Notes: a model not told the origin generated them from the sequence alone. Positions 9,068 through 16,733 are shown, numbered from the stretch's first letter. The stretch is 29,657 bases of DNA from an uncultured Bacteroides sp. (GCA_900556845.1 USQO01000019.1:1-29657); one strand, 5' to 3'. A program made the numbers and translations.

Positions 9068-10156
9068 TTATTTGATTTGGAAACGCATGCCGGTTGTATA
9101 AAGTCCGGTATTAAGAATTGCTTTTTTGTTTCCATCTTTATCGAATACATAAATTTCATTCAATTCACCATAAGGCTGGTTACCGATGTATACGTCCTCG
9201 TTTATGGGATCAACTGCGATAAATCCAGGATTAGGAACCTGGCTAATATCAATGAAATCTTTTGATTCTTTTGTCTTCAGGTCGTAGACAAAGCATCTGT
9301 GTGTATCTGGCAGGTAATATTCTGCATACAGAATATACATCTTGTCGCCTTTGTTTGCAATGAAGGTTGCATTACACAACTCTTCGACTTCATCCGTTTC
9401 CGGATTGATGCGCTGCAGTGTCTGATAAACCCATGTTGAAGGATCTTTCTTGGGATCACCAGCATAGTTACCGTTTGAAACGACGTAGACAAATCCGTCT
9501 TCACCAGTAATAGCCTGGGTGTATGGATTTAGTTTGATAGTAATATCTTTAATTTTACTCATGCTGGCAGGGTCTACTACAGCTACAGTCGAACCTTTTC
9601 CTTGTCCCGAAATATTTACATATAATTTATTGTTGGCACAAGTCAAAGCTTCCGGATAATCACCTACCTGAACAGTCTTATCGATATTGTAGGCAATGGT
9701 ATCCATACGAGATACAGTGCCGTCGTAAGCAGAGAAGAATACATAACCGTTGTGTGATGTTGCGTAGCGTGGACTGATAGGTTGTCCTGCACTGTTGGTA
9801 AGAGGAATTTCTTTCAACAGTTTTCCCTGTAAATCGAGTACGCTGATTTTGGCAGAAGCAGTACTTATGGCATACATTTTAGAACCATATACACAGAGGT
9901 CTTGTAAGTCGCCGATAACTTTTTGGTTGTTTGTCTGGTAGAGGTCTTTGCTGACAGTTTGGTTTTCGGCATCATACCACATGATACTACCATTATTTGC
10001 GCCCCAGTTACCAGTATTGATGATATATGCTCCTAGTGTCGTAGTAGGTTGTGGATCAGGTTTAGGCTCAGTAGGGTCATCATTATTACTACAAGATGTA
10101 AAGCTTGTCATTACAACTGTGGCTGTAAAAAGGAGGTAAAACCAGTGTTTTTTCAT
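9068..10156 (-). CDS. btuG: BtuG-like surface beta-propeller lipoprotein for B12 capture
   Basis: A 362-residue lipoprotein with repeated beta-propeller blades (YVFFSAYDGTVSRMD, LYVNISGQGKGSTVAVVD, VYIGNQPYGELNEIYVFD). It resembles the DUF5074/YncE-like propellers and the BtuG family. In Bacteroides thetaiotaomicron, BtuG sits on the cell surface, binds cobalamin very tightly and passes it to BtuB. The signal peptide ends in TSFTSC (Cys22), followed by an Asn/Asp/Glu/Pro-rich tether (SNNDDPTEPKPDPQP). Acidic residues just after the lipid-bearing Cys are the usual signal for surface display in Bacteroidota. Position supports the assignment: 17 bases after btuB and three before btuF, behind the cobalamin riboswitch. 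By homology alone it would be a generic propeller lipoprotein; context makes BtuG likely. Confidence 0.87.
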   Translation of the reverse strand: MKKHWFYLLFTATVVMTSFTSCSNNDDPTEPKPDPQPTTTLGAYIINTGNWGANNGSIMWYDAENQTVSKDLYQTNNQKVIGDLQDLCVYGSKMYAISTASAKISVLDLQGKLLKEIPLTNSAGQPISPRYATSHNGYVFFSAYDGTVSRMDTIAYNIDKTVQVGDYPEALTCANNKLYVNISGQGKGSTVAVVDPASMSKIKDITIKLNPYTQAITGEDGFVYVVSNGNYAGDPKKDPSTWVYQTLQRINPETDEVEELCNATFIANKGDKMYILYAEYYLPDTHRCFVYDLKTKESKDFIDISQVPNPGFIAVDPINEDVYIGNQPYGELNEIYVFDKDGNKKAILNTGLYTTGMRFQIK

Positions 10157-10173
10157 ACGTTCTTTCTTTTTTA

Positions 10174-12180
10174 TTAATAGTTATACGTTAAAGACAATTT
10201 ATAGTTTCTGCCGGGCATCGGATAGAAACGGATAATTTCATAATTATTGTTGCTCAGGTTGAGTGCATCAGCCTGTATTCGCAACCGGTGTTTGTTCCAC
10301 TTGAATGCCCGTGAAATGGAAATACCATGATCTGTATATGGCTTGATACGATAGGCAGGTAAATTTTGTGCCAAAGTATAGCGCTCGGAAGCAAACAGCA
10401 GGTTATAGGTTACATTTACCCAAGGTGTTTCGAAGGTAAAGCTACCGTTACCGGAATGCTTGGGCGTATAGATAATCTGGTTTCTCCAGGTCTTGGATTC
10501 TTTATTGGTGATGTCCTCTGCCTGCATAAAATTATAGCTGCCTGACAGGTAACACTTCAAGCGGTCGTTAATGCTGTATTCTGCATGAACGTTCAAGTCA
10601 AGACCGATGGTTTCAACTTTACCTACGTTCATCATTTTCCAAACGAACATGGTAGGTACTGCTACAATTTTGTCGTTTACCCGATTGTAATAAGTATCGG
10701 CAGAGAAACTTAGGAAATCGAAAAACGCAACTCCAGACTGACTCCAGGTAATACCCAGATTGGCCTGTTTAGTCGTTTCAGGCTTCAGCTTAGTGTTGCC
10801 GATAACCAGGTAATACAAGTCATTGAATGTCGGTGTCCGGAATATATCTTTATAGGAGGCACGCAGACGGATACCCTGCTCTTCGAAAGGTTTCCACGAC
10901 AGACTTATAGCCGGAGACCATCGTTTACGGTCGGCTGCAGCTGTTCCCAGACGTACATCTTCGGTGATAAAAGTATGCAAAATGGAGGCCGTAGCCGAAA
11001 AACGTTGGTGGGTATATCTTGCAGCAACTACCGATAACAACGTATAACGTTGGGGATACTGGCAATCCTCAAACGTAGTACTCAGATAATTGTATGAAAA
11101 ATCTTCGGCCAGTGAGAAAGCAAGCCCTTTGACCGGATTGTACCAGCCTGTGGCCGTAAGATAGGTTTCTGTCTGGCGGAAACGGTCGTCGGTAATGCCC
11201 GAAGATTCATTATTATAATCTCGGTTCCAGCTGTAGTTAAATTTACCGGCTACTTGCAGTTTTACCTGTTGTGAAAAGCGGTTTTCGTAGCGGAACTGGC
11301 CAAAATAGTTCTTATCGTAAAGACGTTCTGCCGAATACGGATTATCGTAAATAACTCCTCCCGGTAGACCACGTTCCGAGTCGTACAGATAAGCTTTAAT
11401 TTGTAAATCCTGTTTTGGGGTAAAGGCTGTTTGCAGGTTTATCTCGGCCCGATACGACTGAATGTCACTGTTATTTCGTTTGCTGTCAATCAGTTGGTTG
11501 TCGTTCCACATTTTAAACGGATAGTTTCCGTCTGCGCGCAGGAAATCACCATATGCAGATATTGCTGTCTTATTGCCCAGTTTCTGGTTAAAAAGCAGGG
11601 TAGGATTAAGCAGTCCGAACGAGCCCGCTTTCAGTCCGGCTGTAAGATGTGTCGGACGGTCAGAAAAGTCTGGTGCAGCAGTCTGTATGTTGAGTGTTCC
11701 GGCTGAAGCAAAGGCCCTTGCCGACTGGAATATATCATCCGTCTGTCCGATGGTCATGGTAAGTTGCGAAACGTTGCTCAATGAAAAACGGGAAATATCC
11801 ACCTGTCCCGACTGGCAGTCACTTATAAACACACCATCATACGATACTCCAGTGTGTTGTGCTCCCAGACTGCGTACAGACACTGTTTTTAAACCACCTA
11901 TTCCTCCGTAGTCTTTTACACTGACTCCCGAAAAATGTTTTACGGCATCTGCCACTTCGTATACGCCGATGCGTTCCATATCCGCTTTTTGCATCACCTG
12001 TAACGGAGCGGTAGCAGTAACAGCTGGCGGAGTACGCCGTGCTTTTACCGTAACATTGGGGATTTCATGTGTCTTTCCAGTAATACTGTCTGTCAGTATT
12101 TCCTGTGCAGATACACTTGTGGCTGTCGTAAGCAGACACAGAAAAGCAATCCGTCGGATTTCGTAGACGGTTTCTTTCAT
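10174..12180 (-). CDS. btuB: TonB-dependent cobalamin receptor (BtuB-like)
   Basis: An outer-membrane beta-barrel that imports cobalamin using TonB energy, 668 residues from the chosen start. A signal peptide (about 1-26, ending SVSAQ) is followed by a plug domain (about 50-170, with SVRSLGAQHTGVSYDGV and the SAGTLNI stretch). The barrel runs to a C-terminal strand ending in LTYNY. The frame is open further upstream, to ATGs at 12207 and 12246. The ATG at 12180 gives the best signal peptide, but the true start is not certain. It is the first gene after the riboswitch and is followed 17 bases later by btuG. There is no SusC-type N-terminal extension, which fits a classical BtuB rather than a SusC transporter. 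Confidence 0.92.
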   Translation of the reverse strand: MKETVYEIRRIAFLCLLTTATSVSAQEILTDSITGKTHEIPNVTVKARRTPPAVTATAPLQVMQKADMERIGVYEVADAVKHFSGVSVKDYGGIGGLKTVSVRSLGAQHTGVSYDGVFISDCQSGQVDISRFSLSNVSQLTMTIGQTDDIFQSARAFASAGTLNIQTAAPDFSDRPTHLTAGLKAGSFGLLNPTLLFNQKLGNKTAISAYGDFLRADGNYPFKMWNDNQLIDSKRNNSDIQSYRAEINLQTAFTPKQDLQIKAYLYDSERGLPGGVIYDNPYSAERLYDKNYFGQFRYENRFSQQVKLQVAGKFNYSWNRDYNNESSGITDDRFRQTETYLTATGWYNPVKGLAFSLAEDFSYNYLSTTFEDCQYPQRYTLLSVVAARYTHQRFSATASILHTFITEDVRLGTAAADRKRWSPAISLSWKPFEEQGIRLRASYKDIFRTPTFNDLYYLVIGNTKLKPETTKQANLGITWSQSGVAFFDFLSFSADTYYNRVNDKIVAVPTMFVWKMMNVGKVETIGLDLNVHAEYSINDRLKCYLSGSYNFMQAEDITNKESKTWRNQIIYTPKHSGNGSFTFETPWVNVTYNLLFASERYTLAQNLPAYRIKPYTDHGISISRAFKWNKHRLRIQADALNLSNNNYEIIRFYPMPGRNYKLSLTYNY

Positions 12181-12253
12181 GATTAATTCATTTAGCAAGT
12201 TAGACATTGCATAATCTTGTTCTTCTTTCCTCGAGAATACAAGCATGACTTTC

Positions 12254-12440
12254 GTTTTGCAGGTCTTCTGACTTACTCCGGATTACTTTGCCTTCCCGTC
12301 CTTGTACATAAAAAGGACAGTGGCGAAGAAGTGATTAAGCAATCCTTGTCATGGAGCTTACAGCAGCGGGACTGTCCGGGACTTTCACCCGATTCCCTTT
12401 TCATCCGTTACCTTGCATAGAAGATAAGGCGGAACAAAAC
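12254..12440 (-). ncRNA. Cobalamin (adenosylcobalamin-class) riboswitch
   Basis: The minus strand carries the hallmark elements in order: AAGGTAACGGATGAAAAGGG near the 5' side, the conserved core GGGTGAAAGTCCCGGAC with GTCCCGCTGCTGTAAGC, and the B12 box GTCAGAAGACCTGC (12259-12272). The ends can pair as P1, GTTTTG (12435-12440) with CAAAAC (12254-12259). The element starts within about 10 bases of the -7 box and ends about 75 bases before the btuB start. It is expected to switch off the btu operon when cobalamin is plentiful. I see no terminator hairpin between the B12 box and btuB, so control may be translational or use a structure I cannot fold by eye. Confidence 0.96.
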
Positions 12441-12444
12441 ATTG

Positions 12445-12452
12445 CAAATATA
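12445..12452 (-). promoter_or_regulatory. -7 box of the B12 uptake operon promoter
   Basis: TATATTTG on the minus strand is a perfect TAnnTTTG. Transcription would start near 12438, right at the 5' end of the riboswitch. The -33 region (TTTC at 12475-12478) is only a loose match. Confidence 0.65.
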
Positions 12453-12483
12453 ATGAGTTTTTTGGAAATTTGATGAAATGTAT

Positions 12484-12525
12484 AAAAAAAGGAGTATCCT
12501 TTTAGAAATTTTGGGATACTCCTTT
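12484..12525 (-). terminator. Intrinsic terminator of the aromatic amino acid operon
   Basis: AAAGGAGTATCC (12488-12499) pairs perfectly with GGATACTCCTTT (12514-12525). On the minus strand the stem is followed by a T run (A run 12484-12490 on plus). It lies 25 bases after the tyrA stop and separates that operon from the B12 operon promoter. Confidence 0.8.
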
Positions 12526-12549
12526 CAATTATGTGTTTACAGAAGTGAC

Positions 12550-13323
12550 TTATTTAATCTTTTGGCGAATCTTGCTAAGATAGGCATGCATGCCTTCAGT
12601 GTCCTTCTTACTGATGATATCAAGTAGCTCGTTCAGTTCCGTACGTATGTTTTCTACCTGAGCCGGGGTACGTGGATTGAACAAGATTTCCTGCAATAGA
12701 AAATCATCTTCATTGAGTACGCCTTTTGCAATGGCCATGTGCCGTTTGAAAGTGGTTCCAGGTGCATCCTGATGTTTCATGACGGCTGCAAAAACAAAGG
12801 TCGACACAAATGGGATGGAAAGCGAATAAGCCACGGTTTCGTCGTGTTCTTCAAACGTGTATTCGAAGATATTCAGGTTTAAACGCTGGTATAAGTCTTT
12901 GAAAAAGATTTTTCCCAAATGGTCACCTTCTTTAATGATGATGGCATTCTCGGTACTTAGCTGGTCCAGGTTGGCAAAAGTAGGTCCGAACATTGGGTGT
13001 GTAGACACATATCGGAATCCGCTTTCGTCGTAAAACTCCTTTAAGCCTGTTTTTACGGAGGCAATATCACTGATGATACAGTCTTTAGGCAAATAAGGCA
13101 GTACTTGTCTGAATGCATCCAATGTATATTTTACCGTAGCAGCATTGATAAGAAGCTCCGGCTGGAACGCTTCGATTTCTTCCAGCGTAGTAAAACGCAG
13201 GCAGTTATACATAAACCGTAACCGTTCGGGTTTCACATCGAATACAGCTACTTCGTGGTCAAAGCTAAGTACGTCGGTAAAGAATGAACCCATCTTACCG
13301 GCTCCCAAAATCAAAATTCTCAT
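12550..13323 (-). CDS. tyrA: Prephenate dehydrogenase
   Basis: A 257-residue cytoplasmic enzyme converting prephenate to 4-hydroxyphenylpyruvate with NAD(P)+, the committed step to tyrosine. An N-terminal Rossmann motif GAGKMGSFF (residues 7-15) opens the nucleotide-binding domain, with an acidic residue after the second strand (VFDVKPER). The active-site stretch STHPMFGPT places the catalytic His at 109. A helical C-terminal dimerisation domain follows (about 150-257). There is no fused chorismate mutase or ACT domain, unlike E. coli TyrA or many long TyrA forms; chorismate mutase is supplied by the next gene upstream. It is last in the operon, 31 bases after the DAHP synthase/chorismate mutase gene, and is followed by a terminator. 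Confidence 0.92.
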   Translation of the reverse strand: MRILILGAGKMGSFFTDVLSFDHEVAVFDVKPERLRFMYNCLRFTTLEEIEAFQPELLINAATVKYTLDAFRQVLPYLPKDCIISDIASVKTGLKEFYDESGFRYVSTHPMFGPTFANLDQLSTENAIIIKEGDHLGKIFFKDLYQRLNLNIFEYTFEEHDETVAYSLSIPFVSTFVFAAVMKHQDAPGTTFKRHMAIAKGVLNEDDFLLQEILFNPRTPAQVENIRTELNELLDIISKKDTEGMHAYLSKIRQKIK

Positions 13324-13354
13324 AGTTGTTGTTTCAATAGTTGGTAGCGTATGC

Positions 13355-14422
13355 TTATTTGTTGATTATTTCCATCTGCTGGCGTACGCTTTCCTCATGG
13401 ATTGCTTCGAATACCAGTTTGATAAAGTCGGCATCCATGCCGCATAGCGAACCTTGAGCGCCGCGTTTGTCAAGAATTTCGTTATAACGTCCGGTCTGCA
13501 GGATGGTCATGTTATGTTCTTTCTTGAATGTACCGATTTCGCGGCATACACGCATTCGTTTAGCCAGAATTTCCATCAGGTCGTTGTCGCATTCATCAAT
13601 CTGGCGACGCAGCTCATTCAGGTTTTCTGTCGTGTGATGCTGTTCGCGGATGACCAGCAGATTCAGAATGTAATCCAGTACATCCGGTGTAACCTGCTGA
13701 GCAGCATCACTCCAAGCTGCATCCGGGTTGCAATGCGATTCTACAATCAGTCCGTCGAATCCCAAGTCCATAGCCTGCTGGCACAGCGGAGCAATCAGTT
13801 CGCGTTTTCCACCGATGTGGCTAGGGTCACACAGAATAGGCAGATTCGGGATACGGCGGCGAAGCTCGATAGGAATATGCCATTGCGGAAGATTGCGGTA
13901 AATCTTTTTATCGTATGACGAGAAGCCGCGGTGAATAACACCCAGACGTTTAAGTCCTGCATTGTTGATACGCTCTAATGCTCCAATCCATAGTTCCAGG
14001 TCTGGATTAACAGGGTTTTTTACATATACCGGGACATCAACGCCTTTCAGTGCATCAGCAATTTCCTGAACAGCAAACGGGTTGGCTGTGGTACGTGCTC
14101 CAATCCAAAGAATATCAATACCTGCTTTAAGGCATTCGTATACATGTTTGGCCGTAGCTACTTCGGTTGCCACGTACATGCCTGTTTCCTGTTTTACCTG
14201 TTTCAGCCATGCCAAGCCTTCCACACCGATACCTTCGAAACCACCTGGTTTGGTACGCGGCTTCCAAATACCGGCACGGAATATCTTCACACCTTTGTTG
14301 GCAAGCAGTGAAGCAGTATTCATAACTTGTTCTTCTGTTTCGGCACTACATGGGCCGGCTATAATCAGAGGGCGTTCTGCAGGAACACCTTCCAGGGTGA
14401 TGGGCTGTAAATCGAGTTCCAT
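13355..14422 (-). CDS. Bifunctional DAHP synthase / chorismate mutase
   Basis: A 355-residue fusion of the first shikimate-pathway enzyme and the branch-point enzyme. Residues 1-260 are a class I (I-beta, KDO8PS-like) DAHP synthase that condenses phosphoenolpyruvate and erythrose 4-phosphate. Visible motifs are IAGPCSAETEEQV, RAGIWKPRTKPGGFEG, IGARTTANPF and CDPSHIGGKR. Residues about 265-355 are an AroQ-type chorismate mutase helix bundle (LRRQIDECDNDLMEILAKR, then KRGAQ), which makes prephenate from chorismate. The same domain order is known from Prevotella and Porphyromonas, where the mutase domain takes part in feedback control of the synthase. It lies 33 bases after the aminotransferase gene and 31 before tyrA, so the operon spans entry and exit of the pathway. 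Confidence 0.93.
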   Translation of the reverse strand: MELDLQPITLEGVPAERPLIIAGPCSAETEEQVMNTASLLANKGVKIFRAGIWKPRTKPGGFEGIGVEGLAWLKQVKQETGMYVATEVATAKHVYECLKAGIDILWIGARTTANPFAVQEIADALKGVDVPVYVKNPVNPDLELWIGALERINNAGLKRLGVIHRGFSSYDKKIYRNLPQWHIPIELRRRIPNLPILCDPSHIGGKRELIAPLCQQAMDLGFDGLIVESHCNPDAAWSDAAQQVTPDVLDYILNLLVIREQHHTTENLNELRRQIDECDNDLMEILAKRMRVCREIGTFKKEHNMTILQTGRYNEILDKRGAQGSLCGMDADFIKLVFEAIHEESVRQQMEIINK

Positions 14423-14455
14423 ATAATTTTGTTTTTAATGTTTTTTGAATGGGTT

Positions 14456-15640
14456 TTACATAATAGCTTTAATTCTTTCTAAAGCTTCGGCCAATTTTTC
14501 TTCTTTGGCACAGAGAGAGATGCGGATATAACGTTTACCGTTGCTGCCGAAGATGAATCCGGGAGTAATGAAAACCCGGGCTTCGTGCAAAACTTTTTCG
14601 GTCAACTCTTCTACATCCTTATAGCTGTCAGGAATCCGTCCCCAAAGGAACATACCTACCTGGTCTTCGTTGAATGTGCATCCTAAAGTCTGCATGATGG
14701 CTTCTGCCAGTTTGCGTCGTTTACTGTACACGTTGATGTTGGCTTCTTCATGCCATTCTGCGCTGTTGTGGTAAGCTTGTGCAGCTGCCAATTGCAATGG
14801 TCGGAAAGTTCCTGAGTCGATATTACTCTTTACTTTAAGTATCCACTGTACGAAGGTAGCGTTGCTGGCAAGTAATCCCACGCGCCATCCGGGCATGTTG
14901 TGGCTTTTACTCATCGAGTTAAATTCGATGCAGCATTCTTTGGCTCCGGGGACATTCAGAATACTGATGGGCTGTTTGTTCAGGATAAAACTGTAAGGAT
15001 TGTCGTTGACGATGACAATATTATGCCGGCGTGCAAAATCCACCAGCTTTTCGTACAGTTCCAAGGTTGCATTCGCGCCTGTTGGCATATTGGGATAATT
15101 GGTCCACATAATTTTTACGCGACTCAAATCCATTTGTTCCAGTTCGTCAAAATCGGGCTGCCAGTTTTTTTCTTCATATAAGTTGTAGTTGACAATCTCA
15201 CTGCCCAGAATTTTGTTGAGGGAGGTATAAGTCGGATACCCCGGATTGGGGACAAGAACCTGGTCTCCCGGATTGACAAAAGCCAAGGTTACGTGCAATA
15301 TACCTTCTTTAGAGCCGATGAGCGGCTGAATTTCGGTAGCCGGGTCAAGTTCTACCTGATACCAGCGCTTGTACCAGTCGGCCATAGCCTGTCGCAGTTC
15401 CGGAATACCTACTGTAGGCTGGTAACCGTGTACGTCCGGTTTTTGGGCATTTTCGCACAAGACATCAATGGTCTCTTTAGAAGGCGGCATGTCAGGACTT
15501 CCTATTCCCAGGCTGATGACGTTTTTGCCTTCTGCATTCATTTGGGCCACCTCTTTCAACTTACGGCTGAAATAATATTCGCTGACGTTGGCCAAACGGT
15601 CAGCCGGTTGTATATTATAATGTAGATTTTCCTTCTTCAT
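14456..15640 (-). CDS. Class I/II PLP-dependent aminotransferase, probably aromatic
   Basis: A 394-residue fold-type I aminotransferase. Landmarks are SLGIGSPDMPPS, NPGYPTY, the substrate-binding NYPNMPTG, and FNSMSKSHNMPGWRVG, in which Lys245 should bind PLP. An Arg near the C-terminus (RYIRISLC) fits carboxylate binding. Annotation pipelines often name this group aspartate or LL-diaminopimelate aminotransferase. Here the neighbours are pheA, DAHP synthase/chorismate mutase and tyrA, so the likely reaction is transamination of phenylpyruvate and 4-hydroxyphenylpyruvate to Phe and Tyr. That is inference from context. The ATG at 15640 is chosen over an in-frame TTG at 15649; either way the gene overlaps the end of pheA (26 bases from the ATG), suggesting translational coupling. 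Confidence 0.9.
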   Translation of the reverse strand: MKKENLHYNIQPADRLANVSEYYFSRKLKEVAQMNAEGKNVISLGIGSPDMPPSKETIDVLCENAQKPDVHGYQPTVGIPELRQAMADWYKRWYQVELDPATEIQPLIGSKEGILHVTLAFVNPGDQVLVPNPGYPTYTSLNKILGSEIVNYNLYEEKNWQPDFDELEQMDLSRVKIMWTNYPNMPTGANATLELYEKLVDFARRHNIVIVNDNPYSFILNKQPISILNVPGAKECCIEFNSMSKSHNMPGWRVGLLASNATFVQWILKVKSNIDSGTFRPLQLAAAQAYHNSAEWHEEANINVYSKRRKLAEAIMQTLGCTFNEDQVGMFLWGRIPDSYKDVEELTEKVLHEARVFITPGFIFGSNGKRYIRISLCAKEEKLAEALERIKAIM

Positions 15641-16457
15641 ATTCTCCAAGTATTTTAAGTTCTTTCGTTAACGGCGAAACAGCGCCAATAGCCTGTTTGT
15701 AACGTAAGTAATCGTTAAACATTACATCTACATAAAAAAGATATTCCCATTCTCTACCGATAATCGGCAAAGATTGAATTTTTGTCAGATTTATTTTATA
15801 GAATGAAAAAATAGACAATACTTGCGACAAGCTTCCTTCTGAGTGTGGCAATGAGAAGACAATGTTTGCTTTGTTTTTGCGTGTATGGTCTTGTAATTCA
15901 TCAGCCATCCAGGGGTCGCATATTACCAGGAAGCGTGTAAAATTGTGTTTGTTTGTTTCAATTCCTTCTTGCAGAATTTTCATGCCGTACAGTTCGGCTG
16001 CATATTTCGAACAGATGGCAGCATGACCTTTCAGTCCTTTCTCCTTGATGTCGCGTGCGCTGGCAGCCGTATCTTCGGTTTCTACTACTTTTAGTTGCGG
16101 ATGCTGCTGCAGGAACTCACGGCATTGAGCCAGGGCTACCGGATGCGAATTGATTTCGGTGAGTGTACTCCAGTCTTCACCGGGCAGACACATGATGCTG
16201 TGGCTGATGCGCAGTTTGTGCTCGCCAATGATAGTGGCTCCGCTTTCGCGCAAAAGCTCGTAATTATGAAGCAGACTGCCCGCAATTGTATTCTCGATGG
16301 CAATCATACCGATAACGTTACTGTCTGCTTTCATTTGCCGGAACACCTCTTCGAATGTGCTGCAACAAATCAATTCAATTTCTTCTCCCTTGAAAAACTG
16401 GTGGGAGGCAATGTCGTGATACGATCCCGGTACTCCTTGTATTGCTACTTTTTTCAT
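15615..16457 (-). CDS. pheA: Prephenate dehydratase
   Basis: A 280-residue cytoplasmic enzyme that converts prephenate to phenylpyruvate, the committed step to phenylalanine. The catalytic part (about 1-185) shows IENTIAGS (54-61) and the conserved Thr-Arg-Phe motif in NFTRFLVI (174-176). A C-terminal ACT domain (about 195-273) should be the regulatory part, with SEGSLSQVLSIF. Its usual ESRP motif for phenylalanine binding is replaced by QSLP (residues 228-231). There is no fused chorismate mutase. It is the first structural gene after the aromatic leader and terminator, 17 bases from the end of the leader's T run. Its end overlaps the aminotransferase gene. Confidence 0.94.
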   Translation of the reverse strand: MKKVAIQGVPGSYHDIASHQFFKGEEIELICCSTFEEVFRQMKADSNVIGMIAIENTIAGSLLHNYELLRESGATIIGEHKLRISHSIMCLPGEDWSTLTEINSHPVALAQCREFLQQHPQLKVVETEDTAASARDIKEKGLKGHAAICSKYAAELYGMKILQEGIETNKHNFTRFLVICDPWMADELQDHTRKNKANIVFSLPHSEGSLSQVLSIFSFYKINLTKIQSLPIIGREWEYLFYVDVMFNDYLRYKQAIGAVSPLTKELKILGEYEEGKSTL

Positions 16458-16473
16458 TTTGTTTGTTTTGTTA

Positions 16474-16513
16474 AAAGAAAAAATCCCGCATCACATTGTG
16501 AAGCGGGATTTTT
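16474..16513 (-). terminator. Attenuator terminator in the leader of the aromatic operon
   Basis: On the minus strand AATCCCGCTTCAC (16498-16510) pairs with GTGATGCGGGATT (16482-16494) around a 3-base loop, with one T-T mismatch. A T-rich run follows (16474-16483). It lies between the leader peptide and pheA. Its 5' arm is also perfectly complementary over 11 bases to an upstream segment inside the leader peptide gene (16559-16569), as expected for an antiterminator. Confidence 0.85.
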
Positions 16514-16536
16514 CATTATCTCTAATTGTTGTTTTT

Positions 16537-16629
16537 TTATTCGTATATACATGCAAATTCCCGCTTCACTTCATTGCTAAAGTAAAAGTAATAAAAGAAG
16601 AAGAAATATGCTGCATTAAATAATTTCAT
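16537..16629 (-). CDS. Phe/Tyr-rich attenuation leader peptide of the aromatic operon
   Basis: A 30-residue reading frame starting MKLFNAA and continuing with ten aromatic residues in a row, YFFFFYYFYF (codons 8-17, six Phe and four Tyr), then SNEVKREFACIYE and TAA. It lies between a good promoter box and the terminator ahead of pheA. Three RNA segments support attenuation. Segment 1, CTTTTACTT (16580-16588), overlaps the last aromatic codons. Segment 2, AAGTGAAGCGGGA (16559-16571), follows. Segment 3, TCCCGCTTCAC (16498-16508), is the terminator's 5' arm. Segments 1 and 2 can form a short hairpin with one bulge; segments 2 and 3 can pair over 11 perfect bases. A ribosome stalled for lack of charged tRNA-Phe or tRNA-Tyr would cover segment 1, free segment 2 and prevent termination. 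The peptide itself probably has no function beyond being translated. Confidence 0.88.
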   Translation of the reverse strand: MKLFNAAYFFFFYYFYFSNEVKREFACIYE

Positions 16630-16656
16630 ATTGTGCTTTTGTTATTGTTCTTGCTG

Positions 16657-16664
16657 CAAATGTA
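16657..16664 (-). promoter_or_regulatory. -7 box of the aromatic operon promoter
   Basis: TACATTTG on the minus strand matches TAnnTTTG exactly. ATTG at 16683-16686 is a plausible -33 element about 18 bases upstream. Transcription would start near 16650, about 20 bases before the leader peptide ATG. Confidence 0.7.
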
Positions 16665-16733
16665 ATAAAATATTCAGAAAAACAATGTTTTTGATGAAAA
16701 AATCTTTTTATTTCTTTTTGTTTGGGATTTGCG

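Noticed and set aside
12217..12420. A 67-codon open frame on the plus strand upstream of btuB
   Set aside because: It lies antisense to the cobalamin riboswitch, whose conserved core and B12 box explain the sequence.
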